Of a stretch of 23,110 nucleotides of DNA, positions 1 through 4,084 are shown piece by piece. The position numbers and the translations under genes were made by a program. Within the stretch, counting starts at the first letter, position 1. Each line of letters opens with the position of its first letter. Source of the stretch: a virus; the IMG/VR virus record IMGVR_UViG_3300011258_001038, positions 1-23,110 of that record. One strand, 5' to 3'. Under the pieces are notes generated by a model. It was not told the origin of the DNA and ran no database searches. It saw only the letters and a program-made list of their open reading frames with translations.

Positions 1-125
1 CTATACCCGTTGTTGTAGGGCGAAGCGAACAGTTACCAATTTGTAGTTGTGAAAATACAGAACGCATAGATGTTGGTGGTGGCGATTGGGTTATACATTG
101 CAAAGATTGTGGCAAAAATTGGTAA
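1..125 (+). CDS. 3' end of a zinc-ribbon small protein (5' truncated by window)
   Basis: Reading from base 3 there is an open frame to TAA at 123-125. The last 40 residues contain a CxC pair (ICSC) and a CKDCGKNW end, so four cysteines in a CxC/CxxC layout that would bind one zinc. The segment VVGRSEQL is almost the same as VVGQSEQL in the gene at 3149-3394, and the DNA at 12-35 matches 3281-3304 at 23 of 24 bases, so the two genes are related. The stop is followed after 4 bases by the hairpin at 130-189. Function unknown; a zinc-stabilised cassette-type protein is the most that can be said. The start lies outside the window. Confidence 0.6.
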   Translation, partial: IPVVVGRSEQLPICSCENTERIDVGGGDWVIHCKDCGKNW

Positions 126-129
126 TTGC

Positions 130-189
130 GTACAACGGTTTGGCTAAAATGCGTATCCCGTAGGGTATGCTTTTTAGGCGTTGTTATAC
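130..189 (+). repeat. attC-like imperfect hairpin 1
   Basis: The left box GTACAAC (130-136) is followed by GGTTT and a long imperfect hairpin. The arm 142-159 pairs with 163-179, with a few bulges and one T-T mismatch, around a 3-base loop. The outer bases ACAACG (132-137) pair with CGTTGT (179-184). The right box is GTTGTTA (180-186) or GTTATAC (183-189). The order RYYYAAC-like box, spacer, long arm, loop, long arm, GTT box is that of an integron attC site. The boxes deviate from strict RYYYAAC/GTTRRRY, so homology to attC is inferred from architecture. A simple terminator is less likely: the stem is mismatched and the T-run lies 8 bases beyond it. Confidence 0.6.
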
Positions 190-219
190 CCTGTTTTTTT
201 GAGGGTCGGCAAAATAATT

Positions 220-271
220 TACAGAAAAGTGTATTTTTATTAGGTGGTTAATACAGAAAGCTGTATTTTTG
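220..271 (+). promoter_or_regulatory. Promoter with two tandem operator-like repeats
   Basis: Two 20-base copies, 220-239 and 252-271, match at 17 of 20 positions and start 32 bases apart, about three helical turns. The second contains a perfect 5-bp palindrome TACAG-aaag-CTGTA (252-265); the first has the degenerate form TACAG-aaaa-GTGTA. The second copy runs directly into TATTTTTG (264-271), an exact match to the Bacteroidetes -7 consensus TAnnTTTG, 20 bases before the ATG at 292. A good -33 element is not seen. The layout suggests that a dimeric regulator binds both sites and controls the 292-927 genes. The regulator is not identified. Confidence 0.5.
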
Positions 272-291
272 ATTTATCAAAACGATAATAA

Positions 292-561
292 ATGAAAAAG
301 ATAGTAACATATCAAACAGAAAAAATAAAAATAGAATTTGAATCTGCAAATCAAACAAGAATCGTTGATAGAATGGAAGGCGTTAGAATTGCAGATGCTC
401 ACGGTACTAAGGATTTTATCATTAACGGAAAAACTTATTTAGTAGAGTGGACAATGAAGTATAAAAATACTCACAGCGTTCAACTTCATTTTGAAGGATT
501 TACTTGTGGAGATTCTGAAAAGAAAATGATTGAACATATACTTTCAAAATACGGAATATGA
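292..561 (+). CDS. Hypothetical small protein (89 aa), first gene of cassette-like unit B
   Basis: An 89-residue soluble protein beginning MKKIVTYQTEK, with alternating beta-type stretches (KIKIEFES, DFIINGKTYLVEWTM, HSVQLHFEGF) and a C-terminal helix (SEKKMIEHILSKYGI). There are no transmembrane segments and only one cysteine, so no metal site is evident. It is not recognised. The ATG follows the TAnnTTTG promoter by 20 bases, and its stop overlaps the next start (ATGA at 558-561), so translation of the two is probably coupled. Codon use is AT-rich, unlike the phage genes from 3465 on. Confidence 0.75.
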   Translation: MKKIVTYQTEKIKIEFESANQTRIVDRMEGVRIADAHGTKDFIINGKTYLVEWTMKYKNTHSVQLHFEGFTCGDSEKKMIEHILSKYGI

Positions 562-776
562 AAACCGCTAAACCTTTTAATCATCATAAATTTTGGAGAA
601 ATGAATTTTTAGACGTTATTTTTTATGATGGTGGTGATTTAACATATCAAAGATGGTGTATTTCAATGGATGGAAATTATATAACCTCAAGAGGTGGTTT
701 AAATCAAGCAAAAAACTTTGTAAACCAAAGAAGGGGTGTAAAAACAAAATGGATTAAAATAAATTCACATGAGTAA
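558..776 (+). CDS. Hypothetical small protein (72 aa)
   Basis: A 72-residue basic protein beginning MKTAKPFNHHKFW. It contains several aromatic residues (FWRNEF, YQRWC, KWIKI) and a short GG-DLTYQRW-ISMDGNYITSRGGL stretch. This could be a small beta-sheet fold such as those found in small modification or DNA-binding proteins, but no family is recognised. It overlaps its upstream neighbour by 4 bases and its downstream neighbour by 8 bases, which indicates one translationally coupled operon of three genes. Confidence 0.7.
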   Translation: MKTAKPFNHHKFWRNEFLDVIFYDGGDLTYQRWCISMDGNYITSRGGLNQAKNFVNQRRGVKTKWIKINSHE

Positions 777-927
777 AGACTTAATAAAATGGAGTGAACT
801 GAGCCGTAAACTAAGTGGTTCAGATAACTCTATCCGACCAAATAAAATACCCAAGAAATACGAAAGAAAAGTAAATCGTTTGCTATGGATTCTAGATTTG
901 TGGGGGCGTTGGGCAAATAGGGTATAA
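769..927 (+). CDS. Hypothetical basic small protein (52 aa)
   Basis: This short gene encodes a 52-residue protein beginning MSKDLIKWSELSRKLSG, with a middle section SIRPNKIPKKYERKVNRLLWILDLW. It is strongly basic and predicted helical. The pattern W-S-x-L-S-R-K-L-x-G, then I-R-x-N-K-I-P-K-K, then a C-terminal amphipathic helix resembles tiny proteins I associate with Bacteroidetes phages, which would suggest nucleic-acid binding, but no function is known. The ATG at 769 lies within the end of the preceding gene. Its stop TAA (925-927) is part of the following attC-like box. Confidence 0.6.
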   Translation: MSKDLIKWSELSRKLSGSDNSIRPNKIPKKYERKVNRLLWILDLWGRWANRV

Positions 928-965
928 CAATTGGATATGTGCAACACTGCATATATCCTACCAAT
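922..965 (+). repeat. attC-like hairpin 2, terminal to the first cassette block
   Basis: After GTATAAC (922-928), 930-942 pairs with 949-965. The core is GGATATGTGC / GCATATATCC (9 of 10 plus a G-T pair) around the loop AACACT, with ATTGG / CCAAT outside a 3-base bulge. No GTT box follows CCAAT, so the right half of the core site is missing or altered. The 19 bases at 926-944 recur exactly at 3403-3421, where the second cassette block ends. This position marks the change from cassette-like to phage-like genes. Confidence 0.5.
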
Positions 966-991
966 TTACATAAATATAAACACCAAAACAA

Positions 992-1474
992 ATGAATTAC
1001 CAAGACATCCAAAAGCTAGAAAAGCTAAACCATGCCTTTGACTTTATATGTCAGTACATGGACATTGAGCCTGATAGATTAAAAGAACGGAATCGGAAGT
1101 TATCCGTAGTATTTGCCCGGCAAACATTCTACTACCTAATGCGGAAATATCACTATGACGTTCCGTTTGAACTTATCGGAGGATTTGTAAACTACTCTCA
1201 TGCAACCGTGATGCACGGAAACTCGGCAATATTAGATCGGATGAAAATTGAGCCTAGATTACGGAAATACATAAACGATTTAGAAACGGCCTATACTCCG
1301 ACTATTGAGAAGTTTAAATACATCGAACCAACGCACTTAAAGGACACGACTATTGCAAGCCTCCAAGGTCGGATAGATAAGCATTTAACGGACTGGAAAG
1401 CAATGAGCAAATTAGTAGTAAGCCTATCAAATCAGATTGAGGAGATAAACCAGTTAATCAATAGTAAGTTGTAA
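992..1474 (+). CDS. DnaA domain IV-like DNA-binding protein without an ATPase domain
   Basis: 160 residues. The segment at about 35-82 (VVFARQTFYYLMRKY, then ELIGGFVNYSHATVMHGNSAI) follows the C-terminal DnaA domain IV pattern: the R-Q and Y-L helix, the I-G-x-x-F turn, and SHATVMHG in place of the signature D-H-T-T-V-L-H-A that contacts the DnaA box. There is no Walker A or AAA+ region, and the protein is about one third of a full DnaA. The C-terminal 60 residues are helical. Such free-standing domains occur in Bacteroidetes phages and probably bind origin or promoter sites; the role here is inferred. The ATG follows an A-rich leader (CACCAAAACAAATG). Confidence 0.75.
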   Translation: MNYQDIQKLEKLNHAFDFICQYMDIEPDRLKERNRKLSVVFARQTFYYLMRKYHYDVPFELIGGFVNYSHATVMHGNSAILDRMKIEPRLRKYINDLETAYTPTIEKFKYIEPTHLKDTTIASLQGRIDKHLTDWKAMSKLVVSLSNQIEEINQLINSKL

Positions 1475-1521
1475 ATTATTTCTTTACAACTGACTTATGT
1501 AAAAAAATTATTTTACATTTG
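1468..1521 (+). promoter_or_regulatory. Promoter with two perfect 8-bp palindromes
   Basis: GTTGTAAA (1468-1475) and TTTACAAC (1483-1490) form a perfect inverted repeat around 7 bases, overlapping the stop of the DnaA-like gene. ATGTAAAA (1497-1504) and TTTTACAT (1511-1518) form a second one around 6 bases. The second overlaps the exact -7 promoter match TACATTTG (1514-1521), 24 bases before the ATG at 1546. Palindromes on a promoter suggest operator control. A transcript hairpin from the first palindrome is also possible, but it lacks a G/C-rich stem and U-tract, so it is not a standard terminator. Confidence 0.5.
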
Positions 1522-1545
1522 CTTAGAATTTAAACCCAAAACACC

Positions 1546-1767
1546 ATGACACTAGACATCGAACTAGGAGAAAAATTAGTAGTAGTAACAGTACACTACA
1601 CTATTGAAGAGGGGCAAGCGGAAACGCGGACAGACCCACCCTACCCAACTACCATAGAAATATCCTCAATCGAGCATAAGCGCGAGGACATCCAAGACAT
1701 TATTACGGATGAGATATTTGAAGACATCGAGAATCAATTGTATAATTTTCACGGACTAGAATACTAA
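1546..1767 (+). CDS. Small acidic phage-type protein (73 aa)
   Basis: 73 residues, acidic, with a beta-rich N-terminus (GEKLVVVTVHYTIEEGQ), a DPPYPTTIEISSIEHK segment and an acidic helical end (DIQDIITDEIFEDIENQLYN). The layout (beta strand, Pro-rich loop, then IEI-x-x-V/I and E-D-I-E-x-x) recurs in small conserved proteins of tailed phages. I know no function for them. It is the first gene after the palindromic promoter and overlaps the next start (TAATG at 1765-1769). Confidence 0.7.
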   Translation: MTLDIELGEKLVVVTVHYTIEEGQAETRTDPPYPTTIEISSIEHKREDIQDIITDEIFEDIENQLYNFHGLEY

Positions 1768-1910
1768 TGATAAAAGTCACCAACAACTTCAACAACGAGG
1801 TATTTGTAACCTCATCAACTGGACAAGACTTAAAAGCCGAGATCCGAGCAGAAGCCAAAAAACACGGAAAGAAAGTAACCGATTTTAAAACAGAGCCTTT
1901 TAGGGCGTAA
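1767..1910 (+). CDS. Hypothetical protein (47 aa)
   Basis: A 47-residue frame opens at the ATG overlapping the previous stop (TAATG). The sequence begins MIKVTNNFNNEVFVTSS and ends in a basic helix (AEIRAEAKKHGKKVTDFK), as if a short beta hairpin were followed by one helix. The tight overlap, the shared strand and the absence of any other gene in the interval make it probable. It is not recognised. Confidence 0.55.
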   Translation: MIKVTNNFNNEVFVTSSTGQDLKAEIRAEAKKHGKKVTDFKTEPFRA

Positions 1911-1924
1911 ACCAAAAACGGAAA

Positions 1925-2206
1925 ATGCAAGAACCAATAAAATATAAGGACGTAATAGATTTAGGCTTTAAACGCGAAGAGATACACGATTCGCAGTATC
2001 TTGACCAGTTCGGTTATGATTACGCCACAGTAACAAAAAACATCACTAAAAGCCTTTATTTTGATTGGGACATAGAAACGCGATATGCAACTTTAGTCCG
2101 ATTGAAAAACCATAAGGAAGGGGATATTGGGAACGTACTACCAATAACCAACCTAGAGCATTTGAAATTATTAGTAAAATTTTTCACGGAAAATGCCACA
2201 AGATAA
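1925..2206 (+). CDS. Hypothetical protein (93 aa)
   Basis: 93 residues, soluble, beginning MQEPIKYKDVIDLGFKREEIHD, with a mid-region YDYATVTKNITKSLYFDWDIE and a C-terminal helix LEHLKLLVKFFTE. The opening resembles small proteins of Bacteroidetes phages that start by stating a 'DLGF' motif and contain an aspartate/tyrosine-rich sheet; no activity is assigned to them. The A-rich leader CGGAAAATG supports the start. The next gene begins inside its last codons. Confidence 0.7.
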   Translation: MQEPIKYKDVIDLGFKREEIHDSQYLDQFGYDYATVTKNITKSLYFDWDIETRYATLVRLKNHKEGDIGNVLPITNLEHLKLLVKFFTENATR

Positions 2207-2354
2207 AACACCACCATCGACAGGAAAGAAAAGCCTCGGAAGCTATTTAAAGAACCGCTACGACATCCGATGGGCTTTGGAGAATAAACACACGGAAACA
2301 CTTTTAACTAATCACCTCGCCTTACATTTTGGGATATACGAGAGTAATAAGTGA
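2193..2354 (+). CDS. Hypothetical basic protein (53 aa)
   Basis: A 53-residue protein beginning MPQDKTPPSTGKKSLGSYLKN, with a helix RYDIRWALENKHTETLLTNHLA. It overlaps the previous gene by 14 bases and shares the phage-like base composition. The stop (2352-2354) is 3 bases from the next cassette-type box (2358-2365). It is not recognised. The basic flexible N-terminus followed by a helix would be compatible with nucleic-acid or protein binding, but nothing more can be shown. Confidence 0.5.
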   Translation: MPQDKTPPSTGKKSLGSYLKNRYDIRWALENKHTETLLTNHLALHFGIYESNK

Positions 2355-2357
2355 TTG

Positions 2358-2390
2358 CCGCTAACGGCAACGGCTATGTTGTCGTTGCGA
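2358..2390 (+). repeat. attC-like hairpin 3 (compact)
   Basis: The box CCGCTAAC (2358-2365) is followed by GGCAAC-GGCTAT-GTTGTC (stem 5 of 6) and the box GTTGCGA (2384-2390). AAC pairs with GTT outside the stem, giving the attC order R''-L''-loop-L'-R' in 33 bases. The alternative pairing GCAACG/CGTTGC (2367-2372 with 2383-2388) is also perfect. The upstream cassette that would own this R'' box has no matching GTTAGCGG start in the window. Confidence 0.45.
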
Positions 2391-2414
2391 ATATTAACCG
2401 AAAATTAGATTAAA

Positions 2415-2732
2415 ATGAAAAGCGAAAATTACAGACAGTTACTTAACAACGAAAGAGATTCTTTAGAACTAAAGCCAGAAGAATTTGACAATACTCTTAT
2501 GCACTTTGCTGAATTGTACCACACAGAAAAGCAATGCAATATAGCCAATGTTGTAAAACGTACTTTGGAGCAAAAAGAAGCAGCTTATCTTTGTGTGAAT
2601 ATGTGGTATGAAAAAGATTACGATAGCTCAACCCCTGATGATGAAGTTGCAAGTATGGATAAAGAAGCTGCGGAATTAAATACACAAATTAAGGTGTTAA
2701 GAAATATACTTTCAGAAGTGGGTGACCTGTGA
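2415..2732 (+). CDS. Hypothetical helical protein (105 aa) of a cassette-like unit
   Basis: 105 residues, acidic and mostly helical, beginning MKSENYRQLLNNERDSLELK. Long heptad-like helices occur at both ends: ELYHTEKQCNIANVVKRTLEQKEAAYL, and EAAELNTQIKVLRNILSEV near the C-terminus. It could be a small coiled-coil dimer. No enzyme motif is seen and it is not recognised. It is bounded by attC-like sites at 2358-2390 and 2742-2837, so it forms a single-gene unit. The leader CCGAAAATTAGATTAAAATG lacks a Shine-Dalgarno site. Confidence 0.7.
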   Translation: MKSENYRQLLNNERDSLELKPEEFDNTLMHFAELYHTEKQCNIANVVKRTLEQKEAAYLCVNMWYEKDYDSSTPDDEVASMDKEAAELNTQIKVLRNILSEVGDL

Positions 2733-2741
2733 TAGTATGTT

Positions 2742-2837
2742 TTACAACGGTTTGTGTATGTGTAGTAAGGCTATGCACGTACATTGAACCGAAGAACTGA
2801 ACTAAATTAGCCTTATTACATATACACTTTGTTAGCG
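2742..2837 (+). repeat. attC-like long hairpin 4
   Basis: The box TTACAAC (2742-2748) is followed by GGTTT. The 19-base arm 2754-2772 pairs with 2809-2827 at 17 of 19, and the two exceptions become G-T pairs. The loop is 36 bases, and the right box is GTTAGCG (2831-2837). At 96 bases this falls in the size range of known attC sites (roughly 55-145). It is the clearest structural attC candidate here. The TTTG/GTT spacing and the unpaired spacer bases beside the arms also fit. Confidence 0.6.
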
Positions 2838-3102
2838 TTTCGTTTTTGAGCGTTGGCATTAATAACTAAAATTATGGAAAACATTGAAAATTTAGAAGTG
2901 ATTCAATTGAACACGAACAAAGAAGGTAAGTTGATTGCAACAATTAGTTACCAAGATACAACAGTACAAGACTTGAATAATGGTTATGCAATAATTGACG
3001 TGCCTGTAAATGTGAGAGCATTACAATTGAGTTCAAGAGATAATGTACTTGTAGACCAATCTATTAAGGGTGAATCTGTGGTGGTGGCAAATGAACGCTA
3101 AC
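2831..3102 (+). mobile_element. Cassette-like unit E with complementary ends
   Basis: The unit starts at GTTAGCGTT (2831-2839) and ends at AACGCTAAC (3094-3102), perfect reverse complements over 9 bases. The single gene between them (2874-3101) has its stop inside the terminal box. This is the second unit in which start and end match each other better than they match the adjacent hairpin halves, as the integron cassette model predicts. Movement is inferred. Confidence 0.5.
2874..3101 (+). CDS. Hypothetical beta-rich protein (75 aa)
   Basis: 75 residues from the ATG at 2874. An upstream TTG at 2853 is in frame, but ATG after AACTAAAATT is the better start. The protein (MENIENLEVIQLNTNKEGKL, then strands LIATISYQD, YAIIDVPVNV, ESVVVANE) is predicted all-beta, with no cysteine, no membrane segment and no recognised motif. 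It fills the unit between attC-like sites 4 and 5, and its TAA lies in the next box. Confidence 0.65.
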   Translation: MENIENLEVIQLNTNKEGKLIATISYQDTTVQDLNNGYAIIDVPVNVRALQLSSRDNVLVDQSIKGESVVVANER

Positions 3103-3126
3103 GGTTTGTGTAAACGTCAGTTGCGG
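3096..3126 (+). repeat. attC-like hairpin 5 (compact)
   Basis: CGCTAAC (3096-3102) is followed by G, GTTT-GTGT-AAAC (perfect 4-bp stem), GTCA and GTTGCGG (3120-3126). The outer AAC pairs with GTT. Only 31 bases long, it is shorter than most attC sites, so it may be a reduced form. It sits between two small genes exactly where the cassette model puts a boundary. Confidence 0.4.
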
Positions 3127-3148
3127 ATAATTTAAACGAAATATTATT

Positions 3149-3394
3149 ATGAATACGGAAACAGTAACAGTACATCCAAAGAACGATGGCTTTGAAATTG
3201 TAGTACAGCACGATCAAACAGGCAGCGCATACGGAATTGATTTATCGAAAGACGCATACGAGCAATTGCGTTTACATTTTGTTGTAGGGCAAAGCGAACA
3301 GTTAAAATGCCCTAATTGTGAGCTTGACTATGATAAAGAAGAGATTGAAATGTTTAGGGGGCTTTGTGAAAGTTGCAGAGACAGGGCATTTTGA
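3149..3394 (+). CDS. Zinc-ribbon small protein (81 aa)
   Basis: 81 residues. The C-terminal part holds C54-P-N-C57 and C73-E-S-C76, a four-cysteine zinc ribbon or knuckle. The N-terminus (VTVHPKNDGFEIVV, AYGIDLSKDAYEQLRLHF) looks like two strands and a helix. The VVGQSEQLKCPNC section matches the protein ending at 125. Zinc ribbons of this size usually bind nucleic acid or a protein partner; which one applies here is unknown. The leader AACGAAATATTATTATG is A/T-rich. It is the last gene of the second cassette block. Confidence 0.75.
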   Translation: MNTETVTVHPKNDGFEIVVQHDQTGSAYGIDLSKDAYEQLRLHFVVGQSEQLKCPNCELDYDKEEIEMFRGLCESCRDRAF

Positions 3395-3398
3395 TTGC

Positions 3399-3432
3399 CT
3401 ACAACAATTGGATATGTGCAATATTAACCAAA
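3399..3432 (+). repeat. attC-like hairpin 6, terminal to the second cassette block
   Basis: CTACAAC (3399-3405) precedes TTGGATAT-gtgca-ATAT-taa-CCAA (3408-3431), the same TTGGATAT / ATAT..CCAA fold as at 930-965. The right-hand GTT box is again absent. The 19-base copy 3403-3421 is identical to 926-944. A third, partial copy GGATATGTGCAAC lies at 3449-3461, immediately before the NUMOD1-type gene. Confidence 0.45.
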
Positions 3433-3464
3433 ACACCTCAATCTATGGGGATATGTGCAACTAA

Positions 3465-3728
3465 ATGAATCGGATAAAATGCCATTGCGAAAAACCCGCA
3501 ATAAAAAACAATCTTTGTAAGGGATGCGGAAAGGCTGAAAACAAACACCGCGTTCCAGTAGTCCAAATGGATATCGACGGAAACGAAATAGAACACTTTC
3601 CAAGCATAATAGAAGCATCCTATGAAATGGACATTGCCCCTATCGGAATACGGAAAGCTATTGACGGACGACAAAAGACAGCAGGGGGGTATAAGTGGAA
3701 AAAGTATAAATCAGAAATAACAAACTAA
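3465..3728 (+). CDS. NUMOD1-type DNA-binding protein with N-terminal zinc knuckle
   Basis: 87 residues. The N-terminus has CHC and CKGC (cysteines near residues 6, 8, 18, 21), a possible zinc knuckle. Residues 31-80 (VVQMDIDGNEIEHFPSIIEA, then IRKAIDGRQKTAGGYKWKKY) match the NUMOD1 helix-turn-helix plan: dGxxixxFxSixEA, an I-xxAIxG turn, and the AGGYKWK end. NUMOD1 normally sits beside HNH or GIY-YIG homing nucleases; here no nuclease domain is attached, so it may act alone or in trans with the nuclease at 5321-5929. The stop overlaps the next start (TAATG). Confidence 0.75.
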   Translation: MNRIKCHCEKPAIKNNLCKGCGKAENKHRVPVVQMDIDGNEIEHFPSIIEASYEMDIAPIGIRKAIDGRQKTAGGYKWKKYKSEITN

Positions 3729-4084
3729 TGCAAGTAAAAACAATCGCAGTAAAACACCCTGAATTAGGTGAAATTACCGTACACTCAGAAGTACCATACG
3801 AATTAATGCAACAAGTCGGAACGATCGTACCGCATTATTCAAAAATGAAACCTTTTTTTAGCGGTACAATTTGGGAAAATGACGATAAAACCTTTACGAT
3901 TCAATATCTTAGAATGGTAAATACTGAAATAGTAGGCGTCGGAGAAAAAAGAGATGGTAATAGTATTCAAGGAGGGGTGACAATAATAACTAATAAGCGG
4001 GTAGATAATAACTCAGATAGAATTGAAATATATCCTAGCGCGGTTTTATCAGTAATACGACAAAAGGAAAATGCAACAGATTAG
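3728..4084 (+). CDS. Hypothetical beta-rich protein (118 aa)
   Basis: 118 residues, beginning MQVKTIAVKHPELGEITVHS. Predicted strands alternate with short turns (TIWENDDKTFTIQYLRMVN, GGVTIITNKRV, RIEIYPSAVLSVI). There is no signal peptide, metal site or membrane segment. It is not recognised. It overlaps its neighbours at both ends (1 base upstream, 14 bases downstream), so it belongs to the 3465-5269 operon with the acyltransferase and glycosyltransferase. Confidence 0.7.
   Translation: MQVKTIAVKHPELGEITVHSEVPYELMQQVGTIVPHYSKMKPFFSGTIWENDDKTFTIQYLRMVNTEIVGVGEKRDGNSIQGGVTIITNKRVDNNSDRIEIYPSAVLSVIRQKENATD

Larger units (their letters stand above)
180..931 (+). mobile_element. Cassette-like unit B with complementary ends
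   Basis: This unit holds three overlapping small genes (292-927) preceded by their own promoter region. Its left edge (180-192) and right edge (919-931) are reverse complements at 12 of 13 bases. In an integron cassette the left edge (TTRRRY) and the R'' box both come from one circular attC, so such self-complementarity is expected of a true cassette and not of unrelated intergenic hairpins. The stop codon of the last gene (925-927) lies inside the R''-like box, as is common in compact cassettes. No integrase is present in the window. That the unit moves is inference. Confidence 0.5.

Noticed and set aside
765-1012. Two reverse-strand frames around 765-1012
   Set aside because: They run antisense over the 52-aa gene and the hairpin at 922-965, lack promoters, and have no credible protein features.
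1468-1490. GTTGTAAA at 1468 as the missing start of the cassette ending at TTTTACAAC (2741-2748)
   Set aside because: It is complementary to that end, but the unit would span phage-type genes and the attC-like site at 2358-2390. The palindrome it forms with 1483-1490 explains it more simply.
130-3432. CRISPR array, because of repeated short elements
   Set aside because: The elements are hairpins of different length and sequence separated by genes, not regular direct repeats with unique spacers.
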